Under the pieces are notes generated by a model. The model was not told where the DNA came from and ran no database searches. It saw nothing but the letters and a program-made list of their open reading frames with translations. From NCBI GenBank assembly GCA_020632655.1, contig JACKFD010000015.1, forward strand, positions 86,471-150,470: a stretch of DNA of 64,000 nucleotides. Direction: 5' to 3'. Shown in pieces: positions 9,814 to 19,000 of the stretch (within the stretch, counting starts at the first letter, position 1; each line of letters opens with the position of its first letter). Made by a program: the position numbers and the translations under genes. This stretch comes from Spirochaetaceae bacterium. GTDB lineage: Bacteria; Myxococcota_A; UBA9160; UBA4427.

Positions 9814-11811
9814 ATGAGCGAAGCCTTCCGCATCGAGTCGGAGTTCGAGCCGTCCGGGGACCAACCCCAGGCGATCGACCAGCTCTGCGAGGGCATGGCC
9901 CGGGGCGACAAGCACCAGACGCTGCTCGGCGTCACGGGCAGCGGCAAGACCTTCACGATCGCCTGCATGGTCGAGCGGCTGAACCGCCCGACGCTCGTGA
10001 TGTCGCCGAACAAGACCCTCGCGGCCCAGCTCTACTCGGAGTTCAAGGAGCTCTTCCCGAACAACGCCGTCGAGTACTTCGTCTCCTACTACGACTACTA
10101 CCAGCCCGAGGCCTACATCCCCTCGAGCGACACCTACATCGAGAAGGACTCGTCGATCAACGACGAGATCGACAAGCTCCGGCACTCGGCGACCCACTCC
10201 CTGCTGACCCGGCAGGACGTGCTCGTCGTGGCGAGTGTGTCGTGCATCTACGGCCTGGGGGCGCCCGAGAACTACGGCTCGATGCACGTCTTCGTCGAGA
10301 CGGGGATGAGCCTCGTGCGCGACGATCTGCTCCGGCGGCTCGTCGACATGCAGTACGACCGCAACGACCACGACTTCCATCGCGGCACCTTCCGGGTGCG
10401 CGGCGACGTCGTCGAGATCTTCCCGCAATACGAGGGGGAGATGGCGATCCGGGTCGAGTTCTTCGGCGACGAGGTCGACTCGATCGCGGAGATCGATCCG
10501 CTGCGCGGCAAGGTCGTGGCGCGGCCGCGCAAGGCGATGATCTACCCCGCGAGCCACTACGTCGCGACCCAGGAACGGCTCAAGCGGGCCGCGTCGGGGA
10601 TCCGCGAGGAGCTGCAGGAGCGGCTCGCCTTCTTCCAGAAGCAGAACAAGCTGCTCGAGGCGCAGCGGCTCGAGCAGCGCACGCTCTACGATCTCGAGAT
10701 GCTCGAGACCATGGGCTTCTGTCACGGGGTCGAGAACTACTCGCGCTGGCTCGACGGACGCGAGGCGGGGCAGACGCCGTACACCCTCTACGACTACCTG
10801 CCGAAGGGCACCATGATCGTGCTCGACGAGAGCCACGTCTCGGTCCCGCAGATCGGCGGGATGTACAAGGGCGACCGCGCGCGCAAGGAGACCCTCGTCG
10901 AGTACGGCTGGCGGCTGCCCTCCGCCCTCGACAATCGCCCCCTGCGCTTCGACGAGTGGGAGGAGCGCGCGGGCCAGCGCGTCTACGTCTCCGCGACGCC
11001 CGCCGACTACGAGCTCGAGCGCTGTCAGGGCGTCGTCGTCGAGCAGATCATCCGGCCGACGGGCCTCGTCGATCCGAAGATCGAGCTGCGCCCGGCGAAC
11101 GGGCAGGTCGACGATCTGCTCGGCGAGATCCAGGCCCACGTCGGCAAGGAGGAGCGCGTGCTCGTCACGACGCTCACCAAGCGGATGGCCGAGGAGCTGA
11201 CGGACTACTACGCCGAGCTCGGCGTCCGCATCCGCTACCTGCACAGCGACGTCAAGACGATCGAGCGCATGGAGATCATCCGCGAGCTGCGCGAGGGCAG
11301 ATTCGACGTGCTCGTCGGCATCAACCTGCTGCGCGAGGGCCTCGACATCCCGGAGGTCTCCCTCGTCGCGATCCTCGACGCGGACAAGGAGGGCTTCCTG
11401 CGTTCGACGCGCTCGCTGATCCAGACGATCGGGCGCGCCGCGCGCAACGTGAAGGGGCGCGTGATCCTCTACGCCGACAAGCAGACCGACTCCATCCGGG
11501 CGACCCTCGAGGAGACGGAGCGTCGGCGTGGCCGCCAGGAGGCCTACAACGAGGAGCACGGCATCACGCCGAAGACGATCCAGAAGCGCATCACGAGCCT
11601 GCAGGACTCGATCTGGGAGCAGGACTACGTGACGGTCCCGCGCGCGGACGAGAAGCGCGAGGCCTCCGTGCCGCGGCACGAGCTGCCGGCGCTGATCGAG
11701 CGCCTGCGCAAGGAGATGCGCGAAGCGGCCCGCGAGCTCGAGTTCGAGCGGGCGGCGGAGCTGCGCGATCGCATCAAGGCGCTCGAGAGCGAGCGCATCC
11801 GACTGACGTGA
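9814..11811 (+). CDS. uvrB: excinuclease ABC subunit UvrB
   Basis: 665 residues. The ATG at 9814 matches the usual UvrB N-terminus (SEAFRIESEFEPSGDQPQAI); an in-frame GTG at 9805 would add three residues. UvrB is the damage-verifying helicase of nucleotide excision repair. The Walker A GVTGSGKT, the damage-probing hairpin YYDYYQPEAYIPSSDTYI, the VLDESH box and helicase motif QTIGRAARN are intact. The C-terminal UVR domain (about residues 625-660) binds UvrC. uvrC starts 19 bases downstream, an unusual direct pairing of uvrB and uvrC. Confidence 0.97.
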   Translation: MSEAFRIESEFEPSGDQPQAIDQLCEGMARGDKHQTLLGVTGSGKTFTIACMVERLNRPTLVMSPNKTLAAQLYSEFKELFPNNAVEYFVSYYDYYQPEAYIPSSDTYIEKDSSINDEIDKLRHSATHSLLTRQDVLVVASVSCIYGLGAPENYGSMHVFVETGMSLVRDDLLRRLVDMQYDRNDHDFHRGTFRVRGDVVEIFPQYEGEMAIRVEFFGDEVDSIAEIDPLRGKVVARPRKAMIYPASHYVATQERLKRAASGIREELQERLAFFQKQNKLLEAQRLEQRTLYDLEMLETMGFCHGVENYSRWLDGREAGQTPYTLYDYLPKGTMIVLDESHVSVPQIGGMYKGDRARKETLVEYGWRLPSALDNRPLRFDEWEERAGQRVYVSATPADYELERCQGVVVEQIIRPTGLVDPKIELRPANGQVDDLLGEIQAHVGKEERVLVTTLTKRMAEELTDYYAELGVRIRYLHSDVKTIERMEIIRELREGRFDVLVGINLLREGLDIPEVSLVAILDADKEGFLRSTRSLIQTIGRAARNVKGRVILYADKQTDSIRATLEETERRRGRQEAYNEEHGITPKTIQKRITSLQDSIWEQDYVTVPRADEKREASVPRHELPALIERLRKEMREAARELEFERAAELRDRIKALESERIRLT

Positions 11812-11830
11812 GCCGCGGAGGCGTCGAGGC

Positions 11831-14131
11831 ATGATCGGGTCCGAGCCGCCGCCGGAGGACGGATCGTCCGGCCCCGTTCCGGTGCGGTCGGAGGACGGAT
11901 CGTCGGGCCCCGTTCCGGTGCGGTCGGAGGACGGATCGTCGGGCGCCGCTCGGGTGCGGTCGGAGGACGGCGCGTCGGGCCCCGCTCGGGCGCGCCCACC
12001 GAAGGAGTCCCTCGCCGAGCAGGCCGAGCGACTGCCGACCGCGCCCGGCGTCTACCTCTTCAAGAGCGCACGGGACTCGGTCCTCTACGTCGGCAAGGCG
12101 CAGAGCCTCAGGAGCCGCGTGCGCCAGTACGTGAGCGGGGGCGATGGTCGGATCCGGATCCCGGCCCTCGTCGAGCGTGCCGTGAGCGTCGAGGTCCTCG
12201 TCACGGGCAACGTGAAGGAGGCGCTGCTGCTCGAGAACGAGCTGATCAAGCAGCATCGCCCGCCCTTCAACGTCCGCCTGCGCGACGACAAGCAATACCT
12301 CGCCCTGCGCATCGACGAGCAGGAGGCCTGGCCGCGGGTGACGATGGTGCGTCGCTTCCGCAAGGACGGGGCGCAGTATTTCGGGCCCTACACGTCGAGC
12401 GTCGCCCTCAAGAGCGCGCTCTCGAAGCTGCGCCGGCTCTTCCCCCTGCGCTCGTGCACGGAGGGCACCTTCAAGGACTACGCGCGGCGCGGCCGGCCCT
12501 GCATCGAGTACGAAATGAAGCGCTGTCTCGGGCCCTGCGTCGGGCTCGCAGAGCCCGAGGCCTACGCCGAGCAGGTGCGCGGCACGATCCTCTTCCTGCG
12601 CGGCAAGTCGAAGGAGCTGGTCGAGGACATCGAGCGCGAGATGGCGGAGGCCGCCGCGGAGGAGCGCTTCGAGGACGCGGCGCGCCTGCGCGACCGCCTG
12701 CAGGCCGTCGAGCGCACGATCGAGTCCCAGCAGATCGTGACCGAGAAGGGTCTCGATCGGGACGTCTTCGCGATCGCGCGCGAGGGCGGGGAGGTCGACG
12801 TTCAGGTGCTGCACGTGCGCGAGGGCCGTGTGATCGGGGCGCGCGACTTCCCCTTCTCGGACGTCCGCCTCGACGACGACGAGGTGATGGCCTCGTTCCT
12901 CGGGCAGTTCTACGGCTCGGGGGAGGGGCACGCGCCGCCGCGGGAGGTGCTGGTCTCGGTCGACTTCGAGGACGACGGTGCGCTCGAGGCGCTCTGGCGC
13001 GAGCGCTTCGATCAGCCCGTCACGATCCGCCGTCCCCAGCGCGGCGGCACCCGGCGCCTCGTCGAGATCGCCGAGCGCAACGCGGCGCTCGCGCTCTCGA
13101 CCCGCCTCGCGGCAAGGGACAGCGTGGCGACCGCCCTCGACGAGCTGGAGGAGCGTTGCCATCTCGGCGTCCGGCCCCATCGCATCGAGTGCTACGACGT
13201 CTCCAACCTCCAGGGCACGCTCGCCGTGGCGAGTCGCGTCGTGTTCGAGGATGGCGAGCCCGTCAAGAAGGACTACCGGCGCTACCGCATCAAGCAGGCG
13301 GAGGCGGGGGACGACTACGGCTGTCTGCGTGAGGTGCTCGATCGCCGGTTGGCGCGGGTCGAGCGCGAGCCGCTGCCGGACCTGCTGATGGTCGACGGCG
13401 GCCGCGGCCAGCTCGGCGTCGTGTCCGCCGCGCTCGCCGACGCGGGGCTCGAGGTCGAGACGCTCGGGATCTCGAAGGAGCGCGACGAGGACTCGCGCAG
13501 CCTGCGCGTGAAGCGGGGCGGCGGGCTCAAGGCCGAGCGCGTCTTCCGCCCGAATCGCACGAATCCGATCCAGCTCGCCCCGAGCAGCCGCGGCATGCTG
13601 CTGCTCCAGCGCATCCGCGACGAGTCCCATCGCTTCGCGATCGAGTTCCAGCGCGAGCTGCGCTCGAAGGTGAACCTCACGTCGATCCTCGAGGAGCTGC
13701 CGGGCATCGGGCCCGGCAAGCGGCGCGCCCTGCTCAAGACCCTGGGCTCCCTGCGCGCCGTGCGGGCCGCCAGCGTCGAGCAGCTCGCGGCCGTGCCCGG
13801 CCTGTCGCAGCGCGACGCGGAGTCGATCCGGCGCTTCTTCGACGCCCTCGCCGCGGAGGCGGGGCCCGAGGCGCCGGGGGGCGACGGGGCGCTGGATGCC
13901 GCACCCGCCGCGCCGGGGGACCGGACGGATCCGGAGGCCGCACCCGCGGCGCCTGGGGACCGGACGGATCCGGAGGCCGCACCCGCGGCGCCGGGGGACC
14001 GCACGGATCCGGAGGCCGCACCCGCGGCGCCGGGGGACCGCACGGATCCGGAGGCCGCACCCGCGGCGCCGGGGGAGGAGACGCCCTCGGAGGTCGAGGC
14101 GGCGCCCGACGCCGCCCGCGAACCCGGCTGA
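11831..14131 (+). CDS. uvrC: excinuclease ABC subunit UvrC with repeat-rich extensions
   Basis: 766 residues, well above the usual roughly 600. UvrC makes both incisions around the lesion. The GIY-YIG domain starts near residue 65 (APGVYLFKSA, VLYVGKAQSLRSRV). The UVR segment, the RNase H-like region (HRIECYDVSNLQGT, PDLLMVDGGRGQL) and the terminal helix-hairpin-helix pair (LPGIGPGKRRALL) follow in order. The extra length comes from about 55 N-terminal and 95 C-terminal residues of low complexity, each built from tandem DNA repeats of 36 and 39 bp. The core is intact, so activity is expected; the tails are probably disordered. A start after the N-terminal repeats cannot be excluded. Confidence 0.95.
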   Translation: MIGSEPPPEDGSSGPVPVRSEDGSSGPVPVRSEDGSSGAARVRSEDGASGPARARPPKESLAEQAERLPTAPGVYLFKSARDSVLYVGKAQSLRSRVRQYVSGGDGRIRIPALVERAVSVEVLVTGNVKEALLLENELIKQHRPPFNVRLRDDKQYLALRIDEQEAWPRVTMVRRFRKDGAQYFGPYTSSVALKSALSKLRRLFPLRSCTEGTFKDYARRGRPCIEYEMKRCLGPCVGLAEPEAYAEQVRGTILFLRGKSKELVEDIEREMAEAAAEERFEDAARLRDRLQAVERTIESQQIVTEKGLDRDVFAIAREGGEVDVQVLHVREGRVIGARDFPFSDVRLDDDEVMASFLGQFYGSGEGHAPPREVLVSVDFEDDGALEALWRERFDQPVTIRRPQRGGTRRLVEIAERNAALALSTRLAARDSVATALDELEERCHLGVRPHRIECYDVSNLQGTLAVASRVVFEDGEPVKKDYRRYRIKQAEAGDDYGCLREVLDRRLARVEREPLPDLLMVDGGRGQLGVVSAALADAGLEVETLGISKERDEDSRSLRVKRGGGLKAERVFRPNRTNPIQLAPSSRGMLLLQRIRDESHRFAIEFQRELRSKVNLTSILEELPGIGPGKRRALLKTLGSLRAVRAASVEQLAAVPGLSQRDAESIRRFFDALAAEAGPEAPGGDGALDAAPAAPGDRTDPEAAPAAPGDRTDPEAAPAAPGDRTDPEAAPAAPGDRTDPEAAPAAPGEETPSEVEAAPDAAREPG
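11864..12007 (+). repeat. 4 x 36-bp tandem repeat at the 5' end of uvrC
   Basis: Four consecutive 36-bp units start at 11864, 11900, 11936 and 11972. The first two are almost identical and encode SSGPVPVRSEDG; the third and fourth are diverged. The unit keeps the reading frame. Confidence 0.9.
13898..14092 (+). repeat. 5 x 39-bp tandem repeat at the 3' end of uvrC
   Basis: Units start at 13898, 13937, 13976, 14015 and 14054. The first four encode AAPAAPGDRTDPE with a few silent changes; the fifth is diverged after the Gly. The array ends 13 codons before the uvrC stop. Confidence 0.92.
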
Positions 14132-14201
14132 CCCCGGGGTCAAGCGACCGGGCGGCGCGGCCGATCCGCTCCCGAGCGCCGTCGCGCTGGAGGCCGGGAG
14201 C

Positions 14202-15197
14202 ATGGCCCCGTATCCGAGTCCGTCGCGCCCCGGGCGGTGCGACCCTTCCACTCGTGACGCCCGTCGTCGGATCTGCCGCCGGGACACGGCCCGCCGGCGC
14301 CTGCGTGCTCTCGCACTCGCGCTGGGGCTGCTCTGCGGCGGCCTCGGTCTCGGTCGAAGCGGCCCGGCGGTCGCCGAGATCTACCGCTGGAAGGACGAGC
14401 AGGGCCGACTGCATTTCGCCCAGGACCTCAGCCAGGTACCGCCGCGCTTCCGCGCGCAGGCCGCGGGCGGCAAGCTCGACGAAGGGGCGGGGCGCGCGAT
14501 CCAGACCTACCAGGCACCGCCCCCCGCGGCCGTCCCCGCCCGATCGGGATCCCGCTCGCGCGCGGGCCGCTCGGCGCGTCCCGACGCGCAACCGGTCCAT
14601 CGCATCCGCGTGCAGCGCGCCGGCTCGAGCATGCGGGTCGACGTGCGGCTCAACGACTCGGTGATCGCGCCCTTCATCCTCGATACGGGGGCGAGCGACG
14701 TCGTGATCCCGGAGTCGGTCGCGCAGGAGCTCGGCCTCCCGCTCGACGGTGCGCGGACGGCGCTCTACGGCACGGCCAATGGGGTGGTCGAGTCGAAGCT
14801 GGTGACGCTCGACAGCGTCGAGCTCGGCGGGGCGCGGGCGGAGAAGGTGCCGGCCTCGATCAGCCGCTCGATGTCGATCGGCCTGCTCGGGCTCTCGTTC
14901 TTCAACCACTTCGAGTACCAGATCGATCCGGGGGCCGGCATCGTCACCCTGCGACCGAACGGATTGGTCGAGGACGGTCATATCCGCGGCGGTCGCAGCC
15001 GTTCGCAGTGGCAGGGCCAGTACGAGTCGCTCGCCCAGCGGCGGCAGGCGATCGAGCGCGCACTCGAGAACGCGAACCCGAACGCGTCGCGTCGGCGGGG
15101 GGAGCTCGAGGCCGCACTCCTCGAGGTCGAGCGGCAATACGAGGCGCTCGAGGACGAGGCCGACGACGCGCGCGTTCCGATGCAGTGGCGGGACTGA
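14202..15197 (+). CDS. DUF4124 and retropepsin-like aspartic protease domain protein
   Basis: 331 residues from an ATG with GGAGGCCGGGAG upstream. A long basic leader and hydrophobic segment end at AVA, followed by a DUF4124-like stretch (EIYRWKDEQGRLHFAQDLSQ). A basic linker leads to the clan AA aspartic protease fold, with the catalytic FILDTGASDVVIP near residue 160 and GLLGLSFFNHFEYQID closing the domain. The last 60 residues are a charged coiled coil. Retropepsin-like monomers dimerise to form the active site, so a periplasmic homodimer protease is inferred. Its stop codon is the first base triplet of a 36-bp tandem duplication. Confidence 0.82.
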   Translation: MAPYPSPSRPGRCDPSTRDARRRICRRDTARRRLRALALALGLLCGGLGLGRSGPAVAEIYRWKDEQGRLHFAQDLSQVPPRFRAQAAGGKLDEGAGRAIQTYQAPPPAAVPARSGSRSRAGRSARPDAQPVHRIRVQRAGSSMRVDVRLNDSVIAPFILDTGASDVVIPESVAQELGLPLDGARTALYGTANGVVESKLVTLDSVELGGARAEKVPASISRSMSIGLLGLSFFNHFEYQIDPGAGIVTLRPNGLVEDGHIRGGRSRSQWQGQYESLAQRRQAIERALENANPNASRRRGELEAALLEVERQYEALEDEADDARVPMQWRD

Positions 15198-15266
15198 AGG
15201 GGCGGCACCCCCCGATCCAGCCGACCGGAGTGAAGGGGCCGCAGCCCCCGATCCAGCCGACCGGAA
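15195..15266 (+). repeat. 2 x 36-bp tandem repeat starting at a stop codon
   Basis: Two units, 15195-15230 and 15231-15266, each start TGAAGGGGC and share GATCCAGCCGACCGGA. The first TGA is the stop codon of the protease gene. Confidence 0.85.
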
Positions 15267-15518
15267 TCCGGCCTGTGAATGCCCACTCTGGGCAATCCGC
15301 TTCCGCGCCGCGGCCGCGCCACCATCGCCCCGCGCCGTCCGGCGCCGACCCTCCGCCCGCTCGCGCAGCGGAGTCACCGCCGCCCCGCACACGCCCTGCG
15401 CATCCGGGCCGCCGCCGCCCGTGGCATCGAACTTGCTCTCCTGCCTCGGACCCGAGCGCGGAGTGGGGCTGCGCGCGATCCGATCGCCGAGTCGATCGGG
15501 AGACCTGGAGCGCGGCGG
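15198..15518. other. intergenic region without recognised gene
   Basis: After the tandem duplication the sequence up to the next start has no convincing reading frame or RNA signature. It may hold the promoter of the small gene at 15519. Confidence 0.5.
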
Positions 15519-15953
15519 ATGCGGTGGAGCTCGATCCGGAACCTGTGGACGCGATGGACGGGGACGTCGGCGCGCGGGGATCGGTCCGCAAGCGCGGATG
15601 GACGGATCGTCCCCTCCGATCGTCTCGCGGTCTGGGAGGACCGGCTCGTGGACCACGGCGTGTCGGCCGAGTGGGCGGGGCGGCTCGCGGCGCGCCTCGC
15701 ACCGCTCGAGGGCGAGCTCGGGGGCCGGGCCGCGGATGCGATGTTGCTGGGCGCGAGCCTGGCCGTCGAGGTGCAGGCCGAGGTGCAGGCCGACATCGAG
15801 CGCAACCTGCGCGACGTCCGCGAGGTCGAGCGCCTGCTCGGCGCCTTCAGCGGCGAGCTCCAGAAGCTCGACGAGGTGCTCGAGGTGCTCTCGGCCTACG
15901 CGCAGCGGATGCGCGCGCAGCCGGGCAAGCCGGATCGCCGCACGCTCCACTGA
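15519..15953 (+). CDS. hypothetical helical protein
   Basis: 144 residues from an ATG with GGGAG and GGAG elements upstream. The first 40 residues are basic and Trp/Arg rich. The rest is predicted helical, including a long amphipathic segment with heptad-like spacing (residues about 85-135) that reads as a coiled coil. No signal peptide or known motif is recognised. A longer upstream frame exists but its composition is not protein-like, which favours this start. A hairpin follows the stop (around 15952-15980). Function unknown. Confidence 0.65.
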   Translation: MRWSSIRNLWTRWTGTSARGDRSASADGRIVPSDRLAVWEDRLVDHGVSAEWAGRLAARLAPLEGELGGRAADAMLLGASLAVEVQAEVQADIERNLRDVREVERLLGAFSGELQKLDEVLEVLSAYAQRMRAQPGKPDRRTLH

Positions 15954-16027
15954 TCCGTCTCGTCCGAGGAGAGGCGGATCCGATCGTCCACGCATGCTAG
16001 TCGGTCGTTCACGGGCTCGTCGCTGCG

Positions 16028-19000
16028 ATGCGAGGCGGCATGCTCGTGGCGATGGGCGCCGTGCTGCTCGCCGTCTCGGTCGCGGTCGGGATCCTGTGGG
16101 CGGATGCCGAAGGCGCCGGCACGAGCGGCGTCGCGGCCTGGCTCGTCTCCGGCGCGGTCGTCCTCGCGAGCTACGCCTTCTTGTATCGGGGGCTGCGGCG
16201 CCGGAGCGCGCGCGGGTCGGCCCTCGAGTGGGGCGCGTCGCGCGCGTACGCAGTCCGGATCGCGGCGTGTCTGCTCGCCGCGGCCGCGGGACGCGGCGGA
16301 CTCGAGGCGGCGCTCGCGGCGGCGGCGCGCGACGCGGGCCGGGCCGAGGCTTCGTCCGCCGCGATCCGGATCGTCGAAGGCCATGTCGCTTCGCGTCGCG
16401 TCACGCCCTGGGGTCTCGAGGTCGAGCTCGTGGCCGTGCGCACCGTCGACGGGGGCGGCGACGGCCCGGCCCGGCTGCTGCTGGGCAGCACGATCGGGCG
16501 GGCGCGGCGAGAGGGCGGGGCTGTGGCCTCGGCTCCAGTCGATGCCCGGGTCGCGGAGGCGCCCCCGGACTCGCGGGCGGAGCGGCTGCTCTGGCCCGGG
16601 GAGCGGGTGCGCGTCGGCGTGCGCTGGGCACCGATCCGGGGGCGACGCAATCCCGGTGGCGCCGACGCGGGGCTACGGGCGGCGCGCCGCGGCTTCGGGG
16701 CGCGCGCACGGCTGGCCACGCCGGACTGGGTCCTGGCGGTGGCACCGGCCGCGGGCGCGGAGGGTGGGCTCGCGACGAGCTTGGTGAATCGGCTGCGGGC
16801 CGTGCGTGAGGGGATCCGGGCGGGGCTCGCGGCGCGCTGGGACGACCCGTCCGGGGGCGAACGGGCGGACCGGAGTGGGAGCGAGCGGGTGGGGCGCGAC
16901 GCGGCGGCCCTGGCCCGCGCCCTCGTGCTCGGGGATCGCTCGGGTCTCTCGAGCGAGGTGCGCGATGCCTTCCGGCGCGTCGGGCTCGCCCATCTGCTCG
17001 CGGTCTCGGGGCTGCACGTCGGCTTCGTCGCGCTGCTCGCCGGGGCGCTCGGTCATCTCGCGATCCGGATGGCGGGTCGGCTCGGCATGCCGATCGGGGG
17101 CTGGCCCTTCGCGGGGCCGCTCGGACTGGCCGTGGCGGGGGCGGTCGCCTACGCCTGGCTGAGTGGGGCCGGGGTGCCGGCGCTGCGGGCGAGCTCGCTG
17201 CTGGGGCTCGCGGTCGCGGCGCGACTCGGGCGGCGCTGGGTCGGGCCGGCGCCGGCGCTGGGGGCTGTCGCGGGAGCGATGCTCGTGCTCGATCCCGCGC
17301 TTCTCTTCGATGTCGGGGCGCTGCTCTCCTTCGGCGCGTGTCTTGCGCTCGTGCTCTCGGGCGATTGGGGGCGGGGCCCCGAGCCCGAGCTGTACGGGGT
17401 GGAGCGGGGCGGGGCCACGTCGGTCGATGGGGTGCCGCGCGACACGGGCGGTCGGGGGCTGTTCGTCGGCTCCGTGCTGCACGGCGCCCATCGCGGATTG
17501 CGCGCCTCGCTCGCGGTCTCCTTCGGAACGCTGCCGATCCTCGCCCGGGTGGGGCTACCGGTCGTCGCCCTCGCGCCGCTGCTCAACGGTCTTGCAATTC
17601 CCTGGACGGGATGGCTCGTCCTCCCGAGCGCCGCGATCGCGGTCCTGGGCTCCGGCTGGCTGTCGGCGCGGAGCGTCGAGGTGCTGCTCTGGCCCGCGGC
17701 GATGCTCGTCGAGAGCGTGCTGCGCCTCGCCGACCGGCTGCCTCTGGAGCCGCTCCTGCATCCGCTCGGCCCGATATGGATCGCGGGAATGGCCCTTCTC
17801 GGACTCCATTGCCTTCGTCGCGGCAGGCTATCGGTCGCCCTGGCCGTCTGGCTGGCGGTGGGCGTCCTCGGGGCCGAGCCCGGGCCGGTGGCGCCACCGA
17901 TCTGGCGGGCGCCGGGGTCGGTCTTCCTCGACGTGGGGCAGGGGGACGCCACGCTCGTGCGCGCACGCGGGAGCGCGCTGCTGGTCGACGCCGGACCGGG
18001 CCCCGCCGACGGGCGGGGCGGGGCGGGTGTCGCGCGCGCCTTGCGGGCGCTGGGTGTCCATCGCCTCGATGCGCTGGTCGTGACCCACGGCGATCTCGAC
18101 CATCGTGGCGGCGCGCCGGGCGTCCTCGACGCCCTCCCGGTCGACGAGCTCTGGCTGCCGGCCGCGGGTCGGGACGATCCGGCGCTGCTCGCGCTCGTCG
18201 AGGCGGCGGGCGCGCGCGGCACGCCGACCCGATGGCTGCACGCGGGCATGGCCCTCCATCTGCGGGGCGAGCTGCGGGTGGACGTGCTCTGGCCTGCGGC
18301 GGAGCGGGCTCCGGGTGCCGGACGCAACGACGCGTCCCTGGTGCTGCGGACCACGCTCGCCGGGCGCTCGACCTTGCTGACGGCGGACGTCGGCGAGCGG
18401 GTCGAGCGGGCGCTGCTGGCGGGTGGTCTCGCCGAGTCCGGGCGGCTCGACGTGCTGAAGCTCGGCCATCACGGGAGTCGCGGCAGCTCGAGCGCGGCCT
18501 TCCTGGAGGCCCTGCGTCCGGGGCTGCTGGTGCTGAGCGCGCCCTGCGATGCGGCGCGGGGGCTGCCGAACGCCGGGCTGCTGCGGCGTCTGGGCACGGC
18601 GGGCTTCCGCCTGGCCTGGACCGGGCGCGACGGCGCAGTCCGCGTGGCGTCCGGTCCGGGGGGAGGCCTCGTCTGGCAGGGCTGGGGCGGGGCGCGTCGA
18701 TGCGAGGGCGACCCGGAGGCGAGAGCGAAGGACGCGACGGCCGCACGGAGGGAAGCAGGACTTCGGGGATCTTCCGGAGGACGCGTGCGCCTAACGCCCG
18801 AGGAAGCGCGGCGCGCGGCGCTCGGTGAAGGCGCGCTGGGCCTCACGGGCATCTTCCGTCCGACGCAACGGACGGCCGAGCTGCTCCTGCCGACGATACG
18901 CCTCGGGCAGCGGCAGGCCCTCGATCTCGCGCACCCCACGCAGCGTCGCCTGCACGGCCAGGGGCGCACAGCGGGCGATCGAGTCGGCGAGCGCGAGGGC

